Shown: one piece after another, positions 1 through 7,897 of the stretch
Position numbering within the stretch: position 1 is the stretch's first letter
Layout: the number at the start of each line of letters is the position of its first letter
Assembly (NCBI RefSeq): GCF_037201965.1
Contig: NZ_CP147518.1
Coordinates: forward strand, 1,177,001 to 1,241,000
Length of the DNA: 64,000 bases
Origin: Spirosoma sp. SC4-14
GTDB taxonomy: Bacteria > Bacteroidota > Bacteroidia > Cytophagales > Spirosomataceae
Direction: 5' to 3'
Made by a program: the position numbers and the translations under genes
The notes under the pieces: generated by a model
What the model was told of the DNA's origin: nothing
Seen by the model: the letters and a program-made list of their open reading frames with translations, nothing else
Database searches by the model: none

Positions 1-719
1 ACTTCAGGGAAGCCAGCGGCTACTTTCTGAGCGATGTAAGGCGCTAGCTCACTGTTTTGGTAGGCGATAGGCCTGCCCGCTAACGAGGAGAATTCACGGG
101 CGATGTCGGCAAACGAATAGGCTTCACTCCCCGACAGAGTATACTCCTGGTTGTCGTGTCCTTCGCTGGTCAGCAGGGAGGCTGTGGCAGCGGCTAGCTC
201 GGTCCGCTTAACGAAAGCGATCTTGCCATCGCCCGCCGGGAAACGGATCTCGGTGTCCGGCACCTCGTTACCAATCAAGTATCCAAGACCTTCAAAGTAA
301 TAGCCGTTTTTGAGAATGGTATACACCAAGCCAGACGCTTTGAGGTAGGCTTCCGTGGCCAGGTCGCTTTCGGTAACCTCAGGCATGACAAAATCAGTGC
401 TGCGCTGGATGCTAGTGTAAAAAAGATGCTTCACCCCGGCTTGCACCGCAGCATCGATAACATTGCGGTGCTGGCGCATCCGGTCGGTAAAGGCCACGGC
501 CGAAACCAGCAGCACCTTCTCGATGCCCTGAAAGGCCTGCACCAGCGCGGGGTAGTCAACATAATCGGCTTGCCGCACGTCAATGCCCTGCTTCATCAGA
601 TCGGTGGCTTTACTGAGATTGCGCACCAGGGCAGCAATTTTTGTGGCTGGGGTGGTTTTGAGCAAAAAGTCGATGGTTTGGTGGCCTAGCCCACCAGTAG
701 CTCCCGTTACTAGAATCAT
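1..719 (-). CDS. NmrA-like NAD(P)-binding oxidoreductase (3' end cut by the window)
   Basis: The reverse strand reads from ATG at 719 and stays open to base 1, so the C-terminus lies outside the window. The protein starts with a Rossmann nucleotide-binding motif (residues MILVTGATGGLG) and continues in the style of the NmrA/QOR2 (YtfG-like) atypical short-chain reductases, which reduce quinones or sense NAD(P)H. It is divergent from an HxlR-family regulator, and the 103-bp gap carries two palindromes, so HxlR control of this gene is likely. That pairing is very common for redox-stress NmrA enzymes. The family is clear; the substrate cannot be told from sequence. Confidence 0.8.
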   Translation of the reverse strand, partial: MILVTGATGGLGHQTIDFLLKTTPATKIAALVRNLSKATDLMKQGIDVRQADYVDYPALVQAFQGIEKVLLVSAVAFTDRMRQHRNVIDAAVQAGVKHLFYTSIQRSTDFVMPEVTESDLATEAYLKASGLVYTILKNGYYFEGLGYLIGNEVPDTEIRFPAGDGKIAFVKRTELAAATASLLTSEGHDNQEYTLSGSEAYSFADIAREFSSLAGRPIAYQNSELAPYIAQKVAAGFPE

Positions 720-750
720 AGTAAAATGAAATAAAAATCCGTGTATATTT

Positions 751-802
751 ACTTGCTATTTGCAAGTGCAAATGTAATCTAATTCACTTGCGAATAGCAA
801 GT
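751..802. promoter_or_regulatory. Twin palindromic operator between the oxidoreductase and hxlR-type gene
   Basis: Two copies of ACTTGC-N5-GCAAGT lie at 751-767 and 786-802, centre-to-centre 35 bp. A possible reverse-strand -7 element TACATTTG (769-776) for the oxidoreductase sits between them. HxlR proteins bind as winged-helix dimers to such sites, so repression of both divergent genes is a sound inference. Confidence 0.7.
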
Positions 803-822
803 AATGACACAATCTATTTATT

Positions 823-1239
823 ATGAAAGCATTTAAACAGAGGTCTACTTGTCCTATCAGCACAGCACTCGATGTGCTGGGGGATAAATGGAGCCTGCTC
901 ATTCTGCGGGATATAGTGTTTGCGGGGAAGTCTACTTATGGGGAATTTCAACAGTCAGCGGAAAAAATGGCGACTAACGTGCTGGCCGACCGCCTGGCGG
1001 TGCTGGAGTCGCAAGGCCTCTTAAGCAAGGCTGTGGCTATGGATAAGAAATCGAAGTTCACCTACCGCCTGACCGAAAAAGGAGTTGATACGATTCCCAT
1101 TCTTATGGAACTCCTATTGTGGGGAAGCCAGCATGGGCCCAGCGTTGTCGAGGCTGGCTTGCTGGAAGAACTTCAGGCTGGGAAAGAGTCGGTCGTTGCG
1201 AAGTACCAACGGCTGGCTCGTGAAAAGGCCCTGGCCTAA
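823..1239 (+). CDS. HxlR-family winged-helix transcriptional regulator
   Basis: This 138-residue protein has the typical HxlR layout: an N-terminal Cys (residue 10, in the segment STCPIS), the conserved LGDKWSLLILRDI helix, and a winged helix ending in TYRLTEKG. HxlR/YodB/QorR proteins often sense electrophiles through the N-terminal Cys and repress a neighbouring reductase. It is divergent from the NmrA-like oxidoreductase, and twin palindromes occupy the gap. The ATG at 823 is the natural start because it precedes the conserved Cys. The product class is nearly certain; the inducer is unknown. Confidence 0.92.
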   Translation: MKAFKQRSTCPISTALDVLGDKWSLLILRDIVFAGKSTYGEFQQSAEKMATNVLADRLAVLESQGLLSKAVAMDKKSKFTYRLTEKGVDTIPILMELLLWGSQHGPSVVEAGLLEELQAGKESVVAKYQRLAREKALA

Positions 1240-1524
1240 CCAGGGGTGGTGCGCCCAGGTGGCTTGCCTTATATTTCCCATTTTCGACCTGGTAAATACG
1301 CTGGACGGGTTGGGGATTCCGTCCGGTATCAAATTGATTGGTTAATTGGTTGTTCTCCTTCTATGAACAGTCTCAGAAAAAGGCTCAAACTTGAGACGGG
1401 GAGCTTTCATGAATCTGCTTCTCCAATGGGACGTTTAAAAAGACGGTAGTTAGCCTGACGTTTCGTACTTTGGCTATCATATAGAAAATTATACAACTGG
1501 TCAGATCTAGTTTGTGACGAGAGA

Positions 1525-1920
1525 ATGAAGAAAATACTTTTAGCCATTTTAACCTGCTGGTTGGTTGGCGAACGGGCCGCGAAAGCTCAAATTATGGTAG
1601 GGAGCATTAATGTTGACAGTCTGGATATTCAGTACATTGAGTTAATTGGCTTTAATCGATCTAATTGGGAAGCTAGTGTCTGGATTGACTTCGGCCGGAA
1701 TTATAATGCTAGTAAATCAAGCGAGTTTTTGAAGCCCATTAACGATCATGAAAGGGTACGTTTTGCTTCTGTCGTTGAAGCGCTGAACTATGTTTATAAA
1801 AATGGCTGGGAGTTAGTAAACGTGTATATACCATCCCCTAATGCTCCTGGCCAGTTTCATGATGCTCCTCGCCATTATGTATTACAGCGGAAAAGTCAAG
1901 CTGTAAAAAGAATTGACTAA
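1525..1920 (+). CDS. Small secreted protein of unknown function
   Basis: I do not recognise this 131-residue protein. It begins with a Sec-type signal peptide (KK, a hydrophobic stretch, then AKAQ) and the mature part is short and mixed, with no motif I can name. A variant of the TAACATA-N7-TTATACAACA signature (TATCATA-N7-TTATACAACT, 1475-1498) lies shortly upstream, as for other small genes here. A 130-bp inverted-repeat element follows 34 bp after the stop. The signal peptide and clean frame support a real gene. Confidence 0.6.
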   Translation: MKKILLAILTCWLVGERAAKAQIMVGSINVDSLDIQYIELIGFNRSNWEASVWIDFGRNYNASKSSEFLKPINDHERVRFASVVEALNYVYKNGWELVNVYIPSPNAPGQFHDAPRHYVLQRKSQAVKRID

Positions 1921-1954
1921 CTGATGTTATTTGTTTTAGTTTAACATATTGCCA

Positions 1955-2084
1955 GTGGCTGTTGCAAAAATCGGTAGAGGGTTGAAAAAACAATTTCGGT
2001 GGGCTATTTTCGAGACAAAACCTGGCAGTATGGGCCACGTAGGTTGAGCTTAGCAACCCACTCTCAGACTTTTGCAACAGCCAC
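1955..2084 (+). mobile_element. 130-bp MITE-like element, copy A
   Basis: The element begins with GTGGCTGTTGCAAAA (1955-1969) and ends with its exact reverse complement (2070-2084). GCCA flanks both sides (1951-1954 and 2085-2088), a possible 4-bp target duplication. Near-identical 130-bp copies lie inverted at 3849-3978 and 5257-5386. It has no transposase. The ends resemble IS6-family ends (CTGTTGCAAA core), but that is only a similarity. It splits a TAACATA / TTATACAACA signature in front of the gene at 2106. Confidence 0.75.
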
Positions 2085-2105
2085 GCCACTTATACAACAG
2101 GATAT

Positions 2106-2501
2106 ATGCATAAGATACTAATATTAGTATGTACGATTTGTTTGATTACACATGTGACCAATGCTCAGTTAGTTCCTTCAACTAAAATTCATTTTTATAA
2201 TGCAATAGCTCTTTTAGAAACAGAAATACGGACGAGCGTTAATCAGAAAAAGCCTATAGTAGTAAAGCCTAATACGTGGGCTATCATTCAACTGACTGGT
2301 GATAGCTTAGGATTTGCTATTAACAACAAGACTTACTTTGTCCATTTCTCTCCCAAAACTCAGCATTACTTCATAGCTCAGAAATGTAATGGTACGCTTC
2401 CTACAGTAGCTAAAATATCCGAACAAGAATTTGTCTTGACGGTAGGAATTAACTCTGCTAAAGGTCCCGATAGTTACACACTCCGAAAGTCCTCTAATTA
2501 A
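2106..2501 (+). CDS. Small secreted protein of unknown function
   Basis: This 131-residue protein starts with a short signal peptide (MHKILILVCTICLITHVTNAQ) and has no recognisable domain. Its ATG lies 6 bases after a CACTTATACAACAG segment that follows MITE copy A, the arrangement seen at several genes here. It converges on the lipoprotein at 2652, and a 17-bp perfect inverted repeat between the two genes should act as a shared terminator. Real gene likely; function unknown. Confidence 0.6.
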   Translation: MHKILILVCTICLITHVTNAQLVPSTKIHFYNAIALLETEIRTSVNQKKPIVVKPNTWAIIQLTGDSLGFAINNKTYFVHFSPKTQHYFIAQKCNGTLPTVAKISEQEFVLTVGINSAKGPDSYTLRKSSN

Positions 2502-2582
2502 ACTTTTGCTAGAAATATGTTTTAAAAGCATAGTTATAAGGCTTATTTTTATCTCATAACATAATTCATAGTTATAAAACTG

Positions 2583-2644
2583 ACTATAAAAAGTACAAAT
2601 ACCATCCACCTTTATAAATGGACAAGGTTTGTACTTTTTATAGT
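2583..2644. terminator. Bidirectional terminator between convergent small genes
   Basis: A 17-bp perfect inverted repeat (2583-2599 with 2628-2644) contains A and T runs on both sides. It lies between the stop at 2501 (+) and the stop at 2652 (-). Confidence 0.65.
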
Positions 2645-2651
2645 TGTACAC

Positions 2652-3125
2652 TTAACGTTTTGCCGTAAAACTTCCGCTTAAGCCAGCCTTTTGACCTTGA
2701 TATGTTGAGTAGGTACCTACACTGATATAATTGGGATATGCCGCTTGAGTGTCATTGACAATATATCCCCCTCCTTTATTTTCAAGTGCCGTGAATTTGA
2801 TAAAGCCTTTATTGCTTATGTCGCGAGACAATTCGCAATAAAAGGTATCGTCGAAGAAGACTTCTCCACTTTGTTTTCTAAGCACAGTATGGATGTTGGC
2901 ACTAAGGGCATCAAGCTTTTGAATCGTTATTTGGCCTATTTGGGCTGAGTCTTTTGGGTTATATGTACCCGTTGTTTTACCCGAGCTGTAATACGTAAGA
3001 TTTGCTTCAGTAATGGCATAGGTTCCTTCTATTTGCTTTGCTAAATCAGGAAAAACTTCCTTTTTACGACAAGAGCCTATCCCTATAAAAAGCAGGAAGG
3101 CAACCAATAACTTGATGGCGTTCAC
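2652..3125 (-). CDS. Small lipoprotein of unknown function
   Basis: This 157-residue protein has an N-terminal hydrophobic stretch ending in a lipobox-like GIGSC (Cys at residue 19), followed by RKKE, so export and lipid anchoring are likely. The segment IEGTYAIT followed by beta-rich sequence resembles small lipocalin-like Bacteroidota lipoproteins, but I cannot name a family. It is transcribed toward the gene at 2106 and shares a terminator hairpin with it. The TTATACAACA signature is not in front of this gene. Confidence 0.65.
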   Translation of the reverse strand: MNAIKLLVAFLLFIGIGSCRKKEVFPDLAKQIEGTYAITEANLTYYSSGKTTGTYNPKDSAQIGQITIQKLDALSANIHTVLRKQSGEVFFDDTFYCELSRDISNKGFIKFTALENKGGGYIVNDTQAAYPNYISVGTYSTYQGQKAGLSGSFTAKR

Positions 3126-3352
3126 GTTGGTAAGAGTTTATTTAAAACGGTAACGTTACAGTATTGGTGAGTGTATATTTATAATTCAAAAATATTACAA
3201 TGAGCCTACTTGGTTGAATTAGTATTATTCTAGGTTTGGTTTTATAACTAATCTTATTTTATATGAAAAAAGATTCTTTTGTAAGAAGGGAATGAAGACA
3301 TCAAGTCTTGTAAAAGTTATAACTACAAAGCTTTATATAGTGGGCAAAAATT

Positions 3353-3832
3353 TCACTCAATTGTTCTTAAAATGCAGGGGAGAATACCATTATCCTTTGC
3401 CAACTTATAGTTGATAAAAAGAGCCATCTTCTGGAAGCGATTGTAGTATCGGCTGTTGCCACCTACTGGTACGAAGCCATCATTAATAGCCTCATGAGTT
3501 AGGTTTCCAAGTGTTGATGGACGCTCATCCCAAGCGATCTCACTAACACGTTCATCACTTTTACGTACCCGAATGAGAATCTGTGTGCTATCATTGCCTC
3601 TTCCAAAAGCGTAAATGGTGCTTTCAGGTCTTTCCTTGCTGGACGTTATTTTAAATCGTTCCATACCAAGTATACTCACCACAGTTGCTTTATGCTTTGA
3701 GAGTAGTCCCTTCAACTCATGATAGTTCAGGATTTGCTTGGCTTCAACTGTCTGGGCTTTTGAGGGACAAAAAGCTGACAATAAAATTAAAGAAGTCGTC
3801 AGAAGCAGGTACTTGGTTGTCAAAGATTTCAT
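3353..3832 (-). CDS. Secreted protein of unknown function
   Basis: I place the start at 3832, where MKSLTTKYLLLTTSL begins a clear signal peptide ending in SKAQ. A longer frame reading up to 3934 exists only because MITE copy B happens to be open in this frame; its extra 34 residues are element sequence. The mature protein (about 135 residues) has no motif I recognise. The start lies directly after the CCACTTATACAACA signature half. Real gene likely, role unknown. Confidence 0.6.
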   Translation of the reverse strand: MKSLTTKYLLLTTSLILLSAFCPSKAQTVEAKQILNYHELKGLLSKHKATVVSILGMERFKITSSKERPESTIYAFGRGNDSTQILIRVRKSDERVSEIAWDERPSTLGNLTHEAINDGFVPVGGNSRYYNRFQKMALFINYKLAKDNGILPCILRTIE

Positions 3833-3848
3833 TTGTTGTATAAGTGGC

Positions 3849-3978
3849 GTGGCTGTTGCAAAAGTCTGAGAGTGGGTTGCTAAGCTCAACCTACGTGGCC
3901 CATACTGCCAGGTTTTGTCTCGAAAATAGCCCACCGAAATTGTTTTTTCAACCCTCTACCAATTTTTGCAACAGCCAC
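3849..3978 (-). mobile_element. 130-bp MITE-like element, copy B
   Basis: It has the same 15-bp inverted ends and the same length as copy A, in opposite orientation. It sits between a TAACATA half-site (about 3985-3992) and a TTATACAACA half-site (about 3835-3845), upstream of the gene starting at 3832. No clear target duplication is visible. Confidence 0.75.
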
Positions 3979-4124
3979 TATGAATATGTTAATGAAATAT
4001 TAGAAGAATAGCCTGAGTCTGCTTTGATTCTAACAAGTAGAAAAGTGCAACAAGCTGAAAATCAAACTGAATTAGGCTAGCAGCTTGTTACACTTTCTAC
4101 AACTCAAACTAAACTTCTCAATTA

Positions 4125-5234
4125 TTAGGGCCTCTTAGTCAATAGTTCGGCCAATTTTATTCCTAACGCTTCACCTCGAATATTTTTGGCAAGAACTTTT
4201 CCGTCAGGACCAATTAAGACGTTTTGAGGAATCACTTGAATGGCATATTGCTTTACAATTTCTGAGTCCCATTGTTTTAACTCCGAGACATGAGTCCAGT
4301 CAAGATGGTCTTTATGGATAGCTTTTAGCCAAGCTTCTTTACCCCCGGGCTTATCCAAGGAAACGCTTAATATGGTAAAATTTTTGTCCTTATACTGCTG
4401 GAATGTCTTGACTAAATTCGGATTTTCAGCCCGACAAGGACCGCACCAACTCGCCCAAAAATCAATCAGCACATATTTCCCCCGGAAGCCACTTAGAGAG
4501 ATGGCTCTGCCCAAAGTATCAGGTTGAACAAATTCAGGAGCCGTTGCCCCAACCGAAGTGGCTTGAAGAACAGCCAGGGTTTTAGCGTACTCTTGGCCTG
4601 GTTTGCTGGTTTTGACTGTCTCTAGAAGTCGGCTGAACAGAGGTTCCACTTCCGAAAATTCTGGAGCAAACCAATCTGTATAGTCTTTCAACACATACAG
4701 ACTTAGCATAGACGCAGGGTTTTCTTGAATAAACTGGGCTTTCAGTTTACGCTCCTGAGCTGAGATCGCATCACTGCGCTTTTCGAAACGCTCTTCAAAG
4801 TCCTTCTCTTTTCTCTGCTCTGGTGTAGCTGCTTGGTACTCCTTGCGTAGCATAGCCATCTGCTGATCCGTAGATTTGAGTAATTTTTTGATTTTCAGAT
4901 GATCGCTGTTCATTGGTGATCCACTAACCACCGCATTTTGAATGGAGTCAGGACTGGTCACCGAAATAGTACCGGGTTCCAAATAGAAACGGATCGCTGT
5001 TCGATCAATAAATAGCCAAGCATAATGGGGTTGATCGATTGCTCCAGTGATGAGAAATCGCCCATTCTGGATTTGGGCGGAATCGGAATGTACGGTCTTC
5101 CCCACGATATAGCGCACATAAGCCGTGGCCGTTGGGTTAACCTTTCCTAGTTTTCCCTCAATCTTGTATACGTTACCCTGAGCCCGAAGCAGAGACGAAG
5201 TAAGCAGCAATGAAATCAGTAGAAAAGGTCTCAT
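4125..5234 (-). CDS. TlpA-like thioredoxin-fold protein with N-terminal DUF4369
   Basis: The 369-residue protein starts at 5234 with a signal peptide (MRPFLLISLLL, cleavage near LRAQ). The first half matches the DUF4369 beta-rich module found in Bacteroidota TlpA-like proteins. The second half is an AhpC/TSA-TlpA thioredoxin domain with the redox pair in WASWCGPC. It probably acts in the periplasm as a thiol-disulphide reductase or in cytochrome c maturation. A longer frame to 5342 reads into MITE copy C and should not be used. It stands alone, with the signature in front. Confidence 0.88.
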   Translation of the reverse strand: MRPFLLISLLLTSSLLRAQGNVYKIEGKLGKVNPTATAYVRYIVGKTVHSDSAQIQNGRFLITGAIDQPHYAWLFIDRTAIRFYLEPGTISVTSPDSIQNAVVSGSPMNSDHLKIKKLLKSTDQQMAMLRKEYQAATPEQRKEKDFEERFEKRSDAISAQERKLKAQFIQENPASMLSLYVLKDYTDWFAPEFSEVEPLFSRLLETVKTSKPGQEYAKTLAVLQATSVGATAPEFVQPDTLGRAISLSGFRGKYVLIDFWASWCGPCRAENPNLVKTFQQYKDKNFTILSVSLDKPGGKEAWLKAIHKDHLDWTHVSELKQWDSEIVKQYAIQVIPQNVLIGPDGKVLAKNIRGEALGIKLAELLTKRP

Positions 5235-5256
5235 GATAAACTGTTGTATAAGTGAG

Positions 5257-5386
5257 GTGGCTGTTGCAAAAGTCTGAGAGTGGGTTGCTAAGCTCAACCT
5301 ACGTGGCCCATACTGCCAGGTTTTGTCTCGAAAATAGCCCACCGAAATTGTTTTTTCAACCCTGTACCGATTTTTGCAACAGCCAC
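5257..5386 (-). mobile_element. 130-bp MITE-like element, copy C
   Basis: It has the same ends and length as copies A and B and lies in the same orientation as copy B. It again splits the TAACATA / TTATACAACA pair, this time upstream of the TlpA-like gene. Confidence 0.75.
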
Positions 5387-5462
5387 CACACTTATGTTAT
5401 GTGAAATAATTGCCAATGGGGTATCTGTGTAACCGGCTGCTCAACTGTCTTTTATCCAAAGT

Positions 5463-5861
5463 TTAATATGGACAATTACCCCAATCTGGGTGAATTAATG
5501 ATTTCGATATCCGTGCTTTCTGAATACCTTTCTTTTCCGATACTAGGACTTTCAACACTGACTCGTCAACATTCTTCCAGGTACAAATCATACCGCTGTA
5601 AATGTCATTTTCGATCCCTAGTTCATGTACATCTTTCCCGTACCAGATGGCATACTTTAACTCTTTACCGGCTTCGGGAAACTGATAAGCTACTTTATAA
5701 TAACCTTTATCAATCTCGTCGTATTTACTAAGTATAAGCTTTAATACTTCTTGCTCAGCACTAAGCCGACTAGGAAAATAACCAAGACTATGATACCCAT
5801 CAATATCACAACCTAAAGTGACGAATGATAAGAATAACAATGATATTACAATGAATCGCAT
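5463..5861 (-). CDS. Small lipoprotein of unknown function
   Basis: A 132-residue protein with a hydrophobic N-terminus and a lipobox-like VTLGC (Cys at residue 18). No family is recognised; the mature part is polar and Trp/Tyr-rich. The ATG directly follows an uninterrupted copy of the signature (5861-5885, read on the reverse strand), so the leader is almost absent or the signature is part of the promoter. The gap to the upstream gene on the same strand is only 34 bp. Confidence 0.65.
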   Translation of the reverse strand: MRFIVISLLFLSFVTLGCDIDGYHSLGYFPSRLSAEQEVLKLILSKYDEIDKGYYKVAYQFPEAGKELKYAIWYGKDVHELGIENDIYSGMICTWKNVDESVLKVLVSEKKGIQKARISKSLIHPDWGNCPY

Positions 5862-5895
5862 GTTGTATAAGTGAATGTTATGTTAACCCAATCTA

Positions 5896-6576
5896 TCAAA
5901 ACCGATGCATTATCTGCATTTGTAAGCCTATTTGATAAGAATGATAATACGAATAGGTTGGGTGAGATTGTACATTGTACTGGATTGTTGGCTGAGCAAC
6001 AATTGACAGATGGCTTTTTAGATTATAGATGGCTCCGATTCCAACCAAGGGTGTAATTATTAAAGCTTTCCCAAACTTAACCGGCACTTCTTGGCCATTG
6101 CCTTCTAAATCAACGTAACTAACGCTTCTAAAGTCTAGTGAAGTACCAATCGTAAAATAAGGTGAGAGCCGGCCAGTAGACGACTGATAATTCACCAACA
6201 AAGGCACCTTATAGGCATTGGTCAAGGGATGACTGTAGTGATAAGGTATCTGAGCAGCAATGCCATTTATATCAAAATGAGTTGTACCCGATAAGCCATG
6301 AGTGGCCCAGATACCTGTCGAAGCAGACCATTTTGGAGAAAAGTTATACCGAGCTGACAGACCTAACATATAGTTAAGTCCATGCGAAGATGCGGTAACG
6401 ACTGTATTTGGTGATTGGGTGTTTGAGTCGGGGAAAGGTAGAGTCGAACTATAATCCGTATGGGTGTAAATGGGGGCTAGGCTGATTGACAAAGCGAATT
6501 TGGTTTGCCCAAAGGTTGAATTGATGGTTCCCAGAAAAAGGAATCCGGTAATGCCAAGGTAGATCCATGTTTTCAT
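5896..6576 (-). CDS. Outer-membrane beta-barrel protein (PorT/OmpA-barrel-like)
   Basis: The 226-residue protein has a signal peptide (cleavage near STFGQ) followed by alternating amphipathic strands, and it ends in an aromatic residue (MHRF), all typical of an outer-membrane beta-barrel of the 'outer membrane beta-barrel protein' type in Bacteroidota. It has no enzymatic motif. The signature lies at 6597-6620, about 20 bp ahead of the start. It is the first gene of the reverse-strand group running toward 3353. Barrel topology is inferred from composition only. Confidence 0.65.
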   Translation of the reverse strand: MKTWIYLGITGFLFLGTINSTFGQTKFALSISLAPIYTHTDYSSTLPFPDSNTQSPNTVVTASSHGLNYMLGLSARYNFSPKWSASTGIWATHGLSGTTHFDINGIAAQIPYHYSHPLTNAYKVPLLVNYQSSTGRLSPYFTIGTSLDFRSVSYVDLEGNGQEVPVKFGKALIITPLVGIGAIYNLKSHLSIVAQPTIQYNVQSHPTYSYYHSYQIGLQMQIMHRF

Positions 6577-6596
6577 CGTCGTTAAGGAGTAAATTC

Positions 6597-7176
6597 TGTT
6601 GTATAATCACCTATATGTTAGCTAATCTACCGAAATTTCTGTTTCAGGGGCAAAATCTCAGAAATTATTCCTGCCTGAGACAAAGCAACACTCGCTATGA
6701 ATAGGTATCATTAAAAGAGGATCGGCTATTGACTTACTTTTGTAGCCGCTGCGGCCGCTTAAGGCTGCCTGGCAGATGAGTTTATTTTTTCGGGACTGAG
6801 CCAGGCCATCGGCAAGCGCTGGTTAACGAACAGAGATTACACTCGTTTTATAGATGCAATCTTTCTAACCAACAAGGAGAAAGTATTACACCTTCTGCCA
6901 TATCTACACTAGGGAAGGCTAAACGTGTCCCAAATTAACCGGGGTAGAGGCTAATCGGTTTACAGCCCGAACTCGACCAAACCAACTGATAAAGAACGAG
7001 TAGTAAGATAAAGTGTCCCAAATTAACCGGGTTCGATAATCGAGATCAATAGCCGAAACTGCCCCAAATTAACCGAGGTGCCAGAACGATTATTGACTAA
7101 AACTGTCCCAAATTAACCGGGTCTACACATAAAAAGTGTCCCAAATTAACCAGGGTAGCCGGTTAATTTGGGACAC
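6597..7176 (+). repeat. Repeat block 1: signature, gene remnant and TGTCCCAAATTAACCGG site array
   Basis: This block is almost identical to 19246-19788. It begins with the small-gene signature, contains a short open remnant (about 6790-6912, ending in LHLLPYLH and a stop), and then carries six sites resembling GTGTCCCAAATTAACCGG at about 6925, 7013, 7059, 7103 and 7136 (direct) and 7159-7176 (inverted). Multiple unevenly spaced sites are what transposases of the IS21/Tn7/Mu type bind at element ends. No transposase gene is present, so assigning it as an orphan element end is inference. Confidence 0.7.
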
Positions 7177-7303
7177 TTTTAGTGCTCTAATCGGGTAGCC
7201 TTCTGGCCGGTATACCCCCGACTTGGGGGCAATCTGTCAGCCAGAGCCGTCGGCCCAAAGACGACCTTATTCCTTTACCGTCCCTGGGCCGACAAGCTAC
7301 GGC

Positions 7304-7489
7304 TTACTCACCCAGCCGAACGATTTCAGCCTCAATATTGGCAATGCGCCGGTCACAGTAGCCGATCCGAGAATCATCCGGGTTAGCCGCCACTAGCTGC
7401 TGCTTTAGCTCCTGCCAGGCGGCTAGCTGACGCTGGTTTAATTCGAGCGGACTGATTGGAGCGGATGCGTGTTGATTTTCCATGGGCAT
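7304..7489 (-). CDS. Small acidic hypothetical protein
   Basis: The 61-residue frame starts at MPMENQ and is rich in Gln, Ala and Glu with a likely coiled-coil second half (CDRRIANIEAEIVRLGE). I do not recognise it. It lies downstream of the iteron-like array on the same strand as the antirepressor gene. It could be a small accessory gene of a plasmid- or phage-derived module. Confidence 0.4.
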   Translation of the reverse strand: MPMENQHASAPISPLELNQRQLAAWQELKQQLVAANPDDSRIGYCDRRIANIEAEIVRLGE

Positions 7490-7655
7490 AAACAGGGGGT
7501 TTTAAGGACCGGAATAACCCGGCCCGGTTGGTTGAAAAATTGAGATTGGGGTAAGCTTTTGGCGACCGATGGACGGCGGCTAGTTGTACCGTCATAGCCG
7601 CCAGTAAGAACCAGAGACCGGCCGCTAGCCGCTGGCGTGTGGCATGATCGATCAT
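7383..7655 (-). CDS. Possible small membrane protein, doubtful
   Basis: A frame from MIDHATRQ carries one hydrophobic segment (about residues 9-27, LAAGLWFLLAAMTVQLAAV). Its C-terminal part overlaps the 61-residue gene in another frame and reads as low-complexity shadow. Only the first 55 residues look protein-like. Confidence 0.25.
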   Translation of the reverse strand: MIDHATRQRLAAGLWFLLAAMTVQLAAVHRSPKAYPNLNFSTNRAGLFRSLKPPVYAHGKSTRIRSNQSARIKPASASRLAGAKAAASGG

Positions 7656-7717
7656 AAAATGGAGGGTTATCGGCTGTTTTCGACTTGAGATTTTCCGTAA
7701 AGCATTGCCCATCAGAT

Positions 7718-7836
7718 ACTATAAGGAATTGACGGATAGCCCAGCCAGGACTATAAGGAATTCCCCTATAGGGGCAGCGGGTACTATCAGGAATTCACTT
7801 ATAGTCTGGCAGCGCTATCAGGAAATGGCTTATAGT
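7718..7836. repeat. Iteron-like array
   Basis: Four copies of ACTATMAGGAATT-like sequence occur at 7718-7730, 7750-7762, 7783-7795 and 7814-7826, spaced 31-33 bp (about three helical turns). Inverted CTTATAGT cores lie at 7798-7805 and 7829-7836, and a perfect palindrome CCCCTATAGGGG lies at 7763-7774. It may be a replication-initiator or repressor binding array. No Rep gene is visible in the window. Confidence 0.6.
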
Positions 7837-7897
7837 CTCCCTGCCTGACTGGCAAAGCCGTCCATCAGGCAGGGTACGAGGAGGCTATGAGTGTTGG

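Noticed and set aside
2307..2651. 114-residue frame on the reverse strand
   Set aside because: It overlaps the better-supported secreted gene at 2106-2501 and the terminator hairpin, and has no signal peptide or motif.
3833..3934. N-terminal extension MGYFRDKTWQ as part of a real protein
   Set aside because: It is element sequence repeated before unrelated genes; the signal peptide begins downstream.
1475..5400. Reading the TAACATA / TTATACAACA pairs as integron attC sites
   Set aside because: The GTTRRRY / RYYYAAC core pair is not met at most copies, the two halves are not complementary, and no integron integrase is present. I kept it as an unexplained signature.
6925..7176. CRISPR array
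   Set aside because: The units are unevenly spaced with spacers that are themselves conserved between copies, one unit is inverted, and no cas gene is present.
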